Assembly: GCA_947379975.1 (NCBI GenBank)
Contig: CANCPF010000006.1
Coordinates: 1 to 64,000 of the forward strand
Direction of reading: 5' to 3'
Source of the DNA: Methylophilaceae bacterium
GTDB taxonomy: Bacteria > Pseudomonadota > Gammaproteobacteria > Burkholderiales > Methylophilaceae
Length of the DNA stretch: 64,000 bases
Below the pieces are notes generated by a model. That model saw only the letters and a program-made list of their open reading frames with translations, ran no database searches and was not told the origin of the DNA. Below, piece by piece: positions 53,981 to 62,901 of the stretch. The translations under genes and the position numbers were made by a program. The stretch's first letter is position 1. Every line of letters begins with the position of its first letter.

Positions 53981-55198
53981 ATGCAGACTTATGTGGTGGG
54001 TGGTGCAGTACGCGATGAATTGCTCGGTTTTGCCGTAAAAGATAAAGATTTTGTCGTGGTTGGAAGTACGCCGGAAGCGATGTTAGCGGCTGGTTTCAAG
54101 CCTGTAGGTAAAGATTTTCCAGTATTTTTACATCCTAAAACACATGATGAATACGCGCTGGCACGAACTGAGCGTAAAACGGCTAAAGGCTACAAAGGCT
54201 TTGTCGTTCATGCTTCATCAGAAGTGACGCTAGAAGAAGATTTGGCTCGTCGAGATTTAACCATTAATGCAATTGCCAAAGATGATGCGGGTAAATTAAT
54301 TGACCCATTCAATGGCTTAGCCGATATTCAAGCCAAAATTCTACGCCACGTTAGCGATGCTTTTGCTGAAGATCCAGTCAGAATTCTACGTGCGGCGCGC
54401 TTTGCAGCGCGCTTTACCGACTTTAATGTTGCGCCTGCCACCATGATCTTGATGCGCCAAATGGTTGAAGCAGGGGAAGTGGATGCTTTAGTTTCTGAAC
54501 GTGTATGGCAAGAGCTGGCAAAAGGCTTAATGGAAGAAAAACCAAGTCGCATGTTTGATGTATTGCGTGAATGTGGCGCCTTGCAAAGAATATTACCCGA
54601 ACTTAATCGCTTATGGGGCGTACCTCAACCAGCCAACCATCATCCGGAAGTCGATACTGGTCTGCATACTATGCTGGTGGTTGACTACGCCGCTAGCCAA
54701 AACTTTTCGTTAGCAATACGTTTTTCCGCACTGATGCACGACCTAGGTAAAGGCACTACACCAGCCGAAATTCTACCCCAACATATTGGACATGAAGAGC
54801 GCAGTTTTAATTTAGTGCGTGAAGTTTGTAAACGTATTAAAGTGCCTAACGACTGCAAAGAGTTGGCGCAAATTGTGGCCAAGTTTCACGGCAAGTTATA
54901 TCAATCATTGCAAATGAAACCAAGCACCTTGCTGAGTTTTTTAATCGAGTTAGATGCCATAAGGCAGCCGGCAAGGTTTAAAGATTTTCTTAAAGCCTGC
55001 GAGGCAGATTCTCGTGGTAGAACTGGCTTAGAAAATTGCGCAACACCAGCAGCCGATTTGATGGTTAAAGTGCTGGAAGCGGCAACCAGTATTGATGCTG
55101 GTGCAGTGGCTAGAGAATTTTCAGAACCAGAGAAAATCAAAACAGCAGTTTTTGGGGCAAGGTTAGACGCAGTAAACCGCTTATTTAAAACACAGTAA
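53981..55198 (+). CDS. cca: Multifunctional CCA-adding enzyme with HD domain
   Basis: tRNA nucleotidyltransferase of 405 residues, closely like the E. coli type. It has YVVGGAVRDELLG, the DKDFVVVGSTPE carboxylates, EEDLARRDLTINAIA and RILRAARFAAR, then an HD phosphohydrolase domain (ALMHDLGKGTTP near 250, preceded by the HPEVDTGLHT helix). It adds or repairs the 3' CCA and, through the HD domain, has phosphatase activity in this subfamily. Confidence 0.95.
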   Translation: MQTYVVGGAVRDELLGFAVKDKDFVVVGSTPEAMLAAGFKPVGKDFPVFLHPKTHDEYALARTERKTAKGYKGFVVHASSEVTLEEDLARRDLTINAIAKDDAGKLIDPFNGLADIQAKILRHVSDAFAEDPVRILRAARFAARFTDFNVAPATMILMRQMVEAGEVDALVSERVWQELAKGLMEEKPSRMFDVLRECGALQRILPELNRLWGVPQPANHHPEVDTGLHTMLVVDYAASQNFSLAIRFSALMHDLGKGTTPAEILPQHIGHEERSFNLVREVCKRIKVPNDCKELAQIVAKFHGKLYQSLQMKPSTLLSFLIELDAIRQPARFKDFLKACEADSRGRTGLENCATPAADLMVKVLEAATSIDAGAVAREFSEPEKIKTAVFGARLDAVNRLFKTQ

Positions 55199-55253
55199 TA
55201 ATCGCTACTAGCGAATGCCAGTCGAGCTAGGCACTTTGATGCGATAATAATCC

Positions 55254-57491
55254 ATGATTACTACCAATAACCAACCCCCATCTTTACCTGTCGCTAGTGA
55301 GAACGAAATTTCCTCTTGGTTAGCCTCTTCAGCGCAGCGTTTTTCGCCGACTGAAGTCGAGTTGATTCGCCATGCCTGTGACCTAGCTAGCCCGCTTTAT
55401 GCTGCTCATGTTGAGCTGACTGGTTCGCCATTATTGCAGCACGCATTGGGCGCTGCGACTATTTTAATCGACATGAATATGGATGCAGAAACCATAGCGG
55501 CAACTATTTTGCATGCGGTACCTGAATATTTAGACGACTGGCGAGCAACACTAGAAACGCGATTTGGCACAAATGTTACCGGTTTGGTTGATGGCATTTC
55601 ACGTATGGAGCAAATTCAAGCATTCAGCGAGACTGAAGGCCTGCACGAAGCTGACCGTAAAAATGGTGACCATGCGCTACAAATAGAAAGCCTACGCAAA
55701 ATGTTGTTGGCGATGGTGGAAGATATTCGCGTGGTATTAATCAAACTGGCCGAGCGCACGCAAACATTGCGCCGATTGTCTGGTGCCAGCACTAGCCAAC
55801 AGCAACGCATTGCACAGGAAAGTCTGACGATTTTTGCGCCGTTGGCGAATCGCCTCGGTGTATGGCAGATTAAATGGGAGCTGGAAGATCTTTCGCTACG
55901 TTATTTAGAGCCGCAACGCTACAAAGAGGTTGCCAAAATGCTGGACGAACGCCGGGTTGATCGTGAGCAATATATTGTTGATGTGGTGAGCCAGCTTAAA
56001 TTAGAGCTTAGCGAAGCGGGCATTAAGGGCGAGGTGACTGGTCGGCCTAAGCACATTTATAGCATCATCAAGAAGATGAAAAGTAAGCAATTGGATTTTA
56101 GCGAGCTTTACGACGTGCGTGCGGTGCGAATTTTAGTCGATGATGTCAAAGATTGCTATGCTGCGCTCGGTCTTATCCACAATTTATGGCAGCCTATTCC
56201 CGGTGAATTCGACGATTATATTGCGCGCCCTAAGAGTAATAATTATCGTTCTTTGCACACCGCTGTAAGTGGGCCGCGCGGTTTGGCGCTAGAAGTGCAG
56301 ATTCGCACCTTAGAGATGCACCAGTATTCTGAGTTAGGTGTGGCCGCGCACTGGCGCTATAAAGAAGGCGGTAAATCCGACGCCAAGTTCGATGAGAAAA
56401 TAGCTTGGTTGCGACAGATTCTGGCTTGGAAAGACGAAGTTGCCGACAGCGGTGACTTATTAGAGCAATTTAAAAGCGAGCTGTTTCACGATAAAGTTTA
56501 CGTGCTGACGCCGCAAGGCAAAGTCATTGATTTGCCAAAAGGCGCTACGCCTATCGACTTTGCTTATAGTCTGCATACCGATTTAGGGCATCGCACACGC
56601 GGCGCCAAGGTGAATGGCAGTATTGTGTCACTAAATACCAAGTTGCAAAACGGTGAGCGTGTAGAAATTCTCACTACTAAAATTGGTTCGCCTAGCCGCG
56701 ACTGGTTAAATGTCACCCTAGGTTTTCTGCAAACGCCAAGTGCGCGTGCCAAGGTCAGGCACTGGTTCAAATATCAGCATTTTGAAGAAAATGTTGCGCA
56801 GGGCAGGGCGAAGCTGGACCGTGAATTGCATAGAGCTGGCGTCGGCGCCATTAATCAAGAGAAAATCGCACAGAAGTTGCAATATCAAAAGCTTGAAGAT
56901 TTTCTAGCCGCTATTGGCCGTGGCGATGTGAGCGAGTATCAAATAGCGCTCGCCATTCAAGAAAATGAAACACCTAAGCCGAAAGAAGTGGCTAGGCCAG
57001 CTTCGACAAGACGCAGTAGCACTGCACATTCTGCAGTGGGTATTGTGGGCGAAGGTATCGTGATTGAAGGCATAGGCAATTTGCAAACTAGCACCGCCAA
57101 ATGCTGTAAACCTATGCCGTCAGATGCGATTGTTGGCTATCTCACGCGTGACCACGGCGTAACTATTCATCGCAGGGCTTGTAGTTTTATCATGCGCTTG
57201 CCGGAAAGTCGGCACGACAGAGTGCTAGGCGCACAGTGGGGTAGCCATCTAAATGTAAACGCCGATGTTGATATTGAAGTGGAAGCGCACGACCGCCAAG
57301 GCTTGCTGCGCGATATTAGTGATATATTCGTCAGGGAAAAGGTCAATGCCACCAAGGCAAATACTTTGAGTAGAAATAATCTGGCGCTGATGCAGTTTTC
57401 AATCGAGATTTTAAATTTGGAGCAACTAAACCGGCTGCTAGCGTTGATTCAGCAGCTGCCGGACGTGATTGCAGCACGGCGTAGAATTTAG
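55254..57491 (+). CDS. relA: (p)ppGpp synthetase RelA
   Basis: Long RelA/SpoT homologue of 745 residues. The hydrolase domain is degenerate: the HD motif reads LHAVPE, with Ala in place of Asp. The synthetase domain has GEFDDYIARPKSNNYRSLH, the acidic EFDD form typical of monofunctional RelA, and the EVQIRT catalytic motif. TGS (VYVLTPQGKVIDLPKGAT), a Zn-finger-like region with KCCKPMP, and a C-terminal ACT domain follow. It should make (p)ppGpp in response to uncharged tRNA on ribosomes but not hydrolyse it, so a separate SpoT is expected elsewhere. Confidence 0.92.
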   Translation: MITTNNQPPSLPVASENEISSWLASSAQRFSPTEVELIRHACDLASPLYAAHVELTGSPLLQHALGAATILIDMNMDAETIAATILHAVPEYLDDWRATLETRFGTNVTGLVDGISRMEQIQAFSETEGLHEADRKNGDHALQIESLRKMLLAMVEDIRVVLIKLAERTQTLRRLSGASTSQQQRIAQESLTIFAPLANRLGVWQIKWELEDLSLRYLEPQRYKEVAKMLDERRVDREQYIVDVVSQLKLELSEAGIKGEVTGRPKHIYSIIKKMKSKQLDFSELYDVRAVRILVDDVKDCYAALGLIHNLWQPIPGEFDDYIARPKSNNYRSLHTAVSGPRGLALEVQIRTLEMHQYSELGVAAHWRYKEGGKSDAKFDEKIAWLRQILAWKDEVADSGDLLEQFKSELFHDKVYVLTPQGKVIDLPKGATPIDFAYSLHTDLGHRTRGAKVNGSIVSLNTKLQNGERVEILTTKIGSPSRDWLNVTLGFLQTPSARAKVRHWFKYQHFEENVAQGRAKLDRELHRAGVGAINQEKIAQKLQYQKLEDFLAAIGRGDVSEYQIALAIQENETPKPKEVARPASTRRSSTAHSAVGIVGEGIVIEGIGNLQTSTAKCCKPMPSDAIVGYLTRDHGVTIHRRACSFIMRLPESRHDRVLGAQWGSHLNVNADVDIEVEAHDRQGLLRDISDIFVREKVNATKANTLSRNNLALMQFSIEILNLEQLNRLLALIQQLPDVIAARRRI

Positions 57492-57540
57492 TGGCACTAG
57501 TGTTGTTAACTTTTAGCAATTTTTAATTATAAACAATCGC

Positions 57541-57573
57541 GAAACTTGGTATTCATACTAAATACCAAGTTTC
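57541..57573. terminator. Inverted repeat between relA and DUF2788 gene
   Basis: GAAACTTGGTATT (57541-57553) and AATACCAAGTTTC (57561-57573) form a perfect 13-bp stem. The loop contains the stop codon of the convergent DUF2788 gene, so the right arm uses its last coding bases. The T tract is weak in both directions. Confidence 0.6.
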
Positions 57574-57767
57574 AATTTAATAATATATTTCGCTGCGTAG
57601 CCCACCATACCAAAAGTAAGGCCTAGAAATAAAGCGAATGTGCCAAACTTGCCGGCCTTAGATTCCCATGCTAAATGGCCGACGATGAATACCATCAGCA
57701 GCATTAAGCCACCTACACCGTAAGTCATGCCAAACTCAGTAATCTGTGCTTCTGTAAAACCAAACAT
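57558..57767 (-). CDS. DUF2788 family small membrane protein
   Basis: Protein of 69 residues with two transmembrane helices (about 14-32 and 43-62) separated by the conserved WESKAGKFGTF segment, which identifies DUF2788. Function unknown. The frame is open further upstream to 57815, but AAGG before the ATG at 57767 gives the normal family start MFGFTEAQITEFG. It follows slmA by 78 bases. Confidence 0.78.
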   Translation of the reverse strand: MFGFTEAQITEFGMTYGVGGLMLLMVFIVGHLAWESKAGKFGTFALFLGLTFGMVGYAAKYIIKLKLGI

Positions 57768-57845
57768 TGTGCCTTGCAAAATATTTCTCCAGTACGATTG
57801 GACAATAAAATCCAAAAGCTTACGTTGATTAGCGCCGGCCTTAAA

Positions 57846-58409
57846 CTAAGTATTAATAAGTGCGGTAATTTGCTGTTGGACAAACTCTGTTGGTTTTCGT
57901 TTGAAGCTACTTTTAGCAAATTGATGCCAGCGTCCAAGTACATAACACACCATTAAATTGGCTTGTGCTTCGGTATCGCTTTTGTTGCCAGTTTGTGTTT
58001 CTGCAATACGCAGGCTTTGTTTAAGTGTCACTTCAATGCGGTCATATAGCTGGTTGATACGAAGCTGTAGTTTTTCATCTTCATTCACCAATGCATCGCC
58101 TATCAGTACCCGCGTCATACCTGGGTTTTTTTCGGCAAACACCAGCAGCATGGTGATAATGCGCTGAACTTGTCTTAAGCCTTCGGTTTCTTCTGTGCTT
58201 ATTTTGTTGATTAAGCCAAAAATGGTTTCTTCAATAAATACGATCAATCCTTCAAACATTTGCGCCTTACTTGCAAAATGGCGATACAACGCTGCTTCGC
58301 TGACGTCTAACTTTGCAGCTAGTGAAGCTGTGGTTATTTTTTCGCGTTTAGGCGCTTCCAGCATTTTTGCTAGCGTTTCTAAAATTTGTTGTTTGCGTTC
58401 GCCTGCCAT
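57846..58409 (-). CDS. slmA: Nucleoid occlusion factor SlmA
   Basis: TetR-fold protein of 187 residues that binds DNA and blocks FtsZ assembly over the nucleoid. The N-terminal helix-turn-helix (REKITTASLAAKLDVSEAAL then YRHFASKAQMFEGLI) and the later NPGMTRVLIGDALVNED match SlmA rather than metabolic TetR repressors. The downstream target FtsZ is in the same window. It lies 29 bases after the nucleotidase gene. Confidence 0.92.
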   Translation of the reverse strand: MAGERKQQILETLAKMLEAPKREKITTASLAAKLDVSEAALYRHFASKAQMFEGLIVFIEETIFGLINKISTEETEGLRQVQRIITMLLVFAEKNPGMTRVLIGDALVNEDEKLQLRINQLYDRIEVTLKQSLRIAETQTGNKSDTEAQANLMVCYVLGRWHQFAKSSFKRKPTEFVQQQITALINT

Positions 58410-58438
58410 TGTTATTTTCCTTACAAGTGATGGTTTGA

Positions 58439-59122
58439 TTATAGCTTAATGTGAGTAAGTGCTAACACATTGCTCAGACGATAATCCACAAAATTGGGTT
58501 TATGTAGCTGTTTTGTAATCCAAATGGTCTTCATGCCTAGCCGTTTTGCGGTCATCAGCGCGGGTAGATTATCTTCTAGCATCACACAATTACTAGCCTT
58601 TACCTTGATGGTTTTGAGCAACATTTGAAAGCCGCGTACTGAAGGTTTGGCATGAAATTTGGTGGATTCCACACTGAATACTAATTCAAAACAATCAGCG
58701 ATTCCCATAATCTCGAGCACACGCAATGCGTAGCTGCGTGGTGCATTAGTGAATACTAACTTACGTCCAGAAAGCCTTTGTAACATATGGCGCAAGCGCT
58801 TTACCTGAATTACCATTTCGGGTAAATCCATTAGTCTATGAGTTTCCAGTAAGAAATGGTAAGGATCGGTACCGTGGTGACGCATCAAACCTTTAAGTGT
58901 TGCGCCATAAATACGCCAATAATGTTGGCGTATTTTGTGTGCGGCTGCTTCATCTAAATCCAGCGTAGACATGATGTATTGCGTCATGGCTCGATTCATC
59001 ACCGGGAAAATATGCGCGGACGCATTGTGTAAAGTGTCGTCTAAATCAAAGATCCAGACTTTAGTTTCATTGCCAGAATTAAAGCTCAAGTCCAGTTCCA
59101 AGTCCAAGTCTAAATTCAACAA
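58439..59122 (-). CDS. Pyrimidine 5'-nucleotidase (HAD family)
   Basis: HAD hydrolase of 227 residues. The catalytic motif is WIFDLDDTLHNAS, motif II is in KLVFTNAPRSYA and motif III/IV in CVMLEDNLPALMTAKRLGM. It resembles the pyrimidine 5'-nucleotidases of the YjjG/SDT1 group. The start appears to be the TTG at 59122, one base after the argB stop. The first residues are an acidic LDLDLELDL run coded by a short tandem repeat, which may vary in length. It is in the argA-argB-slmA run. Confidence 0.82.
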   Translation of the reverse strand: MLNLDLDLELDLSFNSGNETKVWIFDLDDTLHNASAHIFPVMNRAMTQYIMSTLDLDEAAAHKIRQHYWRIYGATLKGLMRHHGTDPYHFLLETHRLMDLPEMVIQVKRLRHMLQRLSGRKLVFTNAPRSYALRVLEIMGIADCFELVFSVESTKFHAKPSVRGFQMLLKTIKVKASNCVMLEDNLPALMTAKRLGMKTIWITKQLHKPNFVDYRLSNVLALTHIKL

Positions 59123-59123
59123 G

Positions 59124-60008
59124 CTACTTAGCCTTAATTAACGTGCCCACACCTTCGTCCGTTAATACTTCCAGCAATAATGCATGCTCAACACGGCCAT
59201 CAATAATGTGCACAGATTTAACACCGCTGCGAGCAGCATCCAGAGCAGAGCTGATTTTAGGCAGCATGCCGCCAGAGAGGGTGCCATCCGCCACTAAATC
59301 ATCAATTTGTTTGGGTGTTAAGCCAGTGAGCAATTGGCCGTCTTTATCTAAAACGCCTGGCGTATTGGTCAACAAAATTAGCTTTTCAGCGCCCAAGATT
59401 TCAGCTAACTTACCCGCCACAAGGTCGGCGTTAATGTTATAAGTTTCGCCTTGGTCACCTACGCCAATAGGCGCAACGACTGGAATGAAATCTCCGCTAT
59501 CAAGAAAATTGATAATGCTAGGGTCAATGGCCGTAATTTGCCCAACTTGCCCGATATCAATCAATTTTGTTCGGTCAGTCGAATCTTCTATGAGCAGTTT
59601 TGTAGCATGAATGAAATTGCCATCTTGGCCAGTTAATCCAACGGCCTTGCCGCCATGTCGATTAATTAGATTCACGATTTCTTTATTAACTTGGCCGCCA
59701 AGCACCATTTCAACCACGTCCATGGTTTCTGCATCAGTTACACGCATGCCTTGGATAAACTCACCTTTTTTGCCGAGTTTATCTAGCATTTCATTGATTT
59801 GCGGACCGCCACCATGCACCACCACTGGGTTCATCCCAACGAGCTTGAGTAATACCACATCTTGCGCAAAACATTGCTTAAGATGATCGTCAGTCATGGC
59901 GTTTCCGCCGTATTTAATCACTATCGTTTTATCAAAAAAGCGCTTGATATACGGCAGTGCTTCAGCAAGTGTTTGCGCTTTTTGGGTAGCAGTCGTTTTA
60001 TTAATCAT
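59124..60008 (-). CDS. argB: Acetylglutamate kinase ArgB
   Basis: Amino-acid kinase of 294 residues, second step of arginine synthesis. It has FFDKTIVIKYGGNAM, VHGGGPQINEMLDKLG, GLTGQDGNF and NADLVAGKLAEILGAEKLI. An N-terminal helix of about 28 residues, as in arginine-inhibited hexameric enzymes, is present, so feedback inhibition by arginine is likely. It lies 99 bases after argA on the same strand. Confidence 0.95.
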   Translation of the reverse strand: MINKTTATQKAQTLAEALPYIKRFFDKTIVIKYGGNAMTDDHLKQCFAQDVVLLKLVGMNPVVVHGGGPQINEMLDKLGKKGEFIQGMRVTDAETMDVVEMVLGGQVNKEIVNLINRHGGKAVGLTGQDGNFIHATKLLIEDSTDRTKLIDIGQVGQITAIDPSIINFLDSGDFIPVVAPIGVGDQGETYNINADLVAGKLAEILGAEKLILLTNTPGVLDKDGQLLTGLTPKQIDDLVADGTLSGGMLPKISSALDAARSGVKSVHIIDGRVEHALLLEVLTDEGVGTLIKAK

Positions 60009-60107
60009 CTAGTTCTCTTGGATATGTTAAATACTGGGCTGTATTAAATACTTGGCTATGGTAAATGCCGGTTAATTTTACTTTATGCAATTGTATCTAA
60101 AATTAGC

Positions 60108-61730
60108 CTAAAGTGTTTTGCTAAAAACCTTAGATTTACGTTGAAAATTGTAAAGCTTTTGTTTTTCCATAGGTAGACTTTCCACGCTCTGCTCTGTAAA
60201 GCCGCGCTCCAAAAACCAATGTTCTGTACGCGTGGTTAGGCAAAACAAACTTTTGAAGCCAAATGCTTTGGCTTCAGCGGCACAGTAGTAAAATAATCTA
60301 TCACCACGGCCGCCGCCTCTGTAGGCCGGATCAATTGCCAAACAGGCAAATTCAGCGGTGCGTTCTGCGGCAAATGGATAAAGTGCAGCGCAACCAATAA
60401 TGCGATTGCCGTGCTCCATCACGTAAAAATGATTGATTTCCATTTCAATATGTTCGCGACCACGCCTGACTAAAAAGCCTTCAGCTTCTAATGGCTCTAT
60501 TAGTTTTAAAATGCCGCCTACATCGTCTATATTGGCTTGGCGCATACTTTCTAGGCTTAATTCTGTCACCATCGTGCCAATACCATCCAGCGTAAATAGC
60601 TCTTGAATAATAGCACCATCTATATGGCGGCTAATTAAATGCGTTCTTGCCACGCCATGCTCACAAGCCCGCACTGCCGCGGGTAAGTAGTAATTAATAT
60701 CTTCAGAAATATTAATCGCCTGCTCGTTTTCTTGTTCGCGGCTTTGTATGTTTTTGAGGAAATTTTTGGCTTTCTCTGCGGTCATTTCACGCAGTAGTTC
60801 GCCGCGTAAATTATGCACGCCTTCAGAATCCATCAAAAATATCAGTTTATCTGCATCTAATGCAATCGCTGCGCTCACCGCAACGTCTTCCAAGCTTAAG
60901 TTGAACGCCTCACCGGTAGGCGAATAGCCCAGTGGAGATAGCATCACCAATTCGCCATCATCTAACCGCTTTTGTATACCGACCGCATCGACTCTGCGCA
61001 CTTCGCCAGTATGTTGTAAATCGATACCATCACGCACGCCCATGGGTTTTGCTGTTACAAAGTTGCCACTCGCCACGCGAATATCGGCGCCTTGCATAGG
61101 CGAATTAACCAAGCCCATAGAAAGTAGTGCTTCAATTTCTACCCGAATCGCGCCATTAGCCTCTTTAACCGCTTCCATCGCAGCATCGTCAGTCACCCGT
61201 AGGCCATTGACAAATTTGGGTGAAAGTTTATCGCGGCGTAAGCGTTTTTCAATTTGCGGTCGCGCACCATGGACTAAAACCAGCCGCACTTCAAGACTGG
61301 CGAGCAAGTTTAAATCATGTGATAAAGCCACAAATTGCTTCTGATCCACCACTTCGCCACCAAAAGCAATGACAAAGGTGCGGCCACCAAATGCGTGAAT
61401 ATAAGGTGTGGCAGACCTAAACCATTGCACAAAGTCTTTGGCATTAGGCTTGCTGACAGTTGTAGTCGGCTGAGGTAAGCCGGCTAAATATGGCTGACTT
61501 TTTTCTTGCAGCGCTAGTGTGCTTAAAGAGGCGTCACTTTGCGTATAAAGATAGGCTGGCGTGCAATTTAAGGCTTCAGAAATTTTACGTAGCATGACTT
61601 CAGAAACGCCAAGCTCGCCACGCTCAATGCGTGACAAGTTACCAGCATCTGCGCCAATGGCAACAGCCAGAGCTTGCAGTGTGACGTGCAGCGATTTCCG
61701 CCGTTTACGAATAGATAGTCCTAATGACAT
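60108..61730 (-). CDS. argA: N-acetylglutamate synthase ArgA with N-terminal XRE helix-turn-helix
   Basis: Protein of 540 residues, about 100 more than usual ArgA. Residues 1-66 are an XRE/Cro-type DNA-binding domain (SIRKRRKSLHVTLQALAVA, then GNLSRIERGELGVSE and LRKISEALNCTPAYLY). After a linker, a complete classical ArgA follows from about residue 96: an amino-acid-kinase fold (FVQWFRSATPYIHAFGGRTF, LVLVHGARPQI, SGNFVTAKPMGV) and a C-terminal GNAT domain (FACLAIDPAYRGGGRGDRL, LTTRTEHWFLERGF, YNFQRKSKV). It makes N-acetylglutamate, the first step of arginine synthesis. The ATG at 61730 has no clear Shine-Dalgarno sequence. No stop or frame change separates the two parts. A DNA-binding role, perhaps on its own promoter, is inferred. 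Confidence 0.9.
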   Translation of the reverse strand: MSLGLSIRKRRKSLHVTLQALAVAIGADAGNLSRIERGELGVSEVMLRKISEALNCTPAYLYTQSDASLSTLALQEKSQPYLAGLPQPTTTVSKPNAKDFVQWFRSATPYIHAFGGRTFVIAFGGEVVDQKQFVALSHDLNLLASLEVRLVLVHGARPQIEKRLRRDKLSPKFVNGLRVTDDAAMEAVKEANGAIRVEIEALLSMGLVNSPMQGADIRVASGNFVTAKPMGVRDGIDLQHTGEVRRVDAVGIQKRLDDGELVMLSPLGYSPTGEAFNLSLEDVAVSAAIALDADKLIFLMDSEGVHNLRGELLREMTAEKAKNFLKNIQSREQENEQAINISEDINYYLPAAVRACEHGVARTHLISRHIDGAIIQELFTLDGIGTMVTELSLESMRQANIDDVGGILKLIEPLEAEGFLVRRGREHIEMEINHFYVMEHGNRIIGCAALYPFAAERTAEFACLAIDPAYRGGGRGDRLFYYCAAEAKAFGFKSLFCLTTRTEHWFLERGFTEQSVESLPMEKQKLYNFQRKSKVFSKTL

Positions 61731-61760
61731 AACAATATAGCGCCTATGAATTTATATTAA

Positions 61761-61775
61761 ATGTAATATTTACAT
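61761..61775. promoter_or_regulatory. Dyad operator candidate ATGTAA-N3-TTACAT upstream of argA
   Basis: A perfect 6+3+6 palindrome centred at 61768, directly downstream of the predicted -10 and over the predicted transcription start of argA. The size fits an XRE-type dimer site, and the argA product itself has such a domain. Confidence 0.5.
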
Positions 61776-61776
61776 A

Positions 61777-61805
61777 ATTATATTATTAAAATGTTTTTAA
61801 TACAA
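61777..61805 (-). promoter_or_regulatory. Promoter of argA
   Basis: On the minus strand TTGTAT (61805-61800), a 17-base spacer and TATAAT (61782-61777) form a near-consensus sigma70-type promoter. The start would be near 61770, giving a 5' leader of about 40 bases. Confidence 0.6.
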
Positions 61806-62221
61806 ATTTATATTGTAGATTGAATGGCGATTAAATTTGGATGTCCATATTCTGTGATTGATTTTGGGTTTTGTCACTGAGAAGCAAGGGCAAATTGTAT
61901 GATTGATTTGGCAAATTAAGTTGGAGATTAGACTTCCATATTGCGGTTGTTGGTATAACGTGTTGCATTGACCGGTTGAACTCACAGGTAAAAGCTGCCT
62001 TACGATTTATGTGCACCTAGTTCTGCATCTGGCCAAAAGCCGTCAGTCATACCAATAATTTATGCTTGGACTTTAGCCTTTTATTTTGAGTTTTTTGTGT
62101 GCTAGCATACAGACTGACAAACTATGAATTAACTATCCTCTGTGACTGATAGATTTTTCAAATATGTCTTCGCAAAGTCTGAATCTATAGAAATTATCAT
62201 TTAGTTTAATAAGGTGCTTTT
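61806..62221. other. Intergenic region between argA and the SOUL gene
   Basis: About 415 bases between divergent genes. Short minus-strand frames here (for example 61797-61985) have no family features or ribosome binding sites. No RNA gene or repeat recognised. Confidence 0.4.
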
Positions 62222-62794
62222 ATGCGATTGAGCTTATTATGTGGATTCATCATTTTATTATTTGCTAACCTTGCCATGGCGATTGAAGAACCGAAATATA
62301 CGCTGGTGGAAAAATATGACGCGTTTGAGTTACGAGCTTATGCACCCAAAGTGGTGGCAGAAACACTGGTGGATGGCTCGCTAGATGCTGCTTCTAGAGT
62401 TGGCTTTAGACGAATTGCGGATTATATTTTTGGCAATAACACAACGCACAATCGAGGCAATGAAAAAATTAGTATGACAGCGCCAGTCACCATGCAGCAA
62501 ACCGATGGTAAATGGCGCATGTATTTTGTGATGCCCACCCAATATACCTTAAGCACTTTACCGACGCCCAATAACTCTGCTGTGACTTTACATGAACTGC
62601 CTGCAACACGAATGGCGGTGATACGTTTTTCTGGTTTGGCTGGGGCGGAGAAAACAGCTAAACAAACTGCTGAGTTAATGGCATGGCTAAAAAGCAAAAA
62701 TATTGTGCCTATCGGCGAACCTGAGCTTGCGCGCTATAACCCACCGTGGACTTTGCCATTTTTGCGCCGCAATGAGGTGATGGTTGCGTATTAG
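62222..62794 (+). CDS. SOUL/HBP family heme-binding protein, exported
   Basis: Protein of 190 residues with a signal peptide (cleavage after LAMA near 20) and the SOUL fold: YTLVEKYDAFELRAYAPKVV, ISMTAPVTMQQTDGKW near 80-95, MYFVMPTQYTL, and a C-terminal NPPWTLPFLRRNEVMV. SOUL proteins bind haem or tetrapyrroles with low specificity; the bacterial periplasmic role is not established. AAGGTG lies before the ATG. It stands alone. Confidence 0.85.
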   Translation: MRLSLLCGFIILLFANLAMAIEEPKYTLVEKYDAFELRAYAPKVVAETLVDGSLDAASRVGFRRIADYIFGNNTTHNRGNEKISMTAPVTMQQTDGKWRMYFVMPTQYTLSTLPTPNNSAVTLHELPATRMAVIRFSGLAGAEKTAKQTAELMAWLKSKNIVPIGEPELARYNPPWTLPFLRRNEVMVAY

Positions 62795-62901
62795 ATAATT
62801 AGGGATGTGTAATGGTCGATTTAAAGCTATGGAACAACTTAATCAAGGCTGAGTTAGCTCTTATTAATGACCGCTTTGGGGATGAATCCAGTCGTTGCTA
62901 A

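Noticed and set aside
62812..62901. 29-codon frame (MVDLKLWNNL start) with AGGG upstream
   Set aside because: Too short to support, no recognised family; it could be the start of a lost gene but nothing further continues it.
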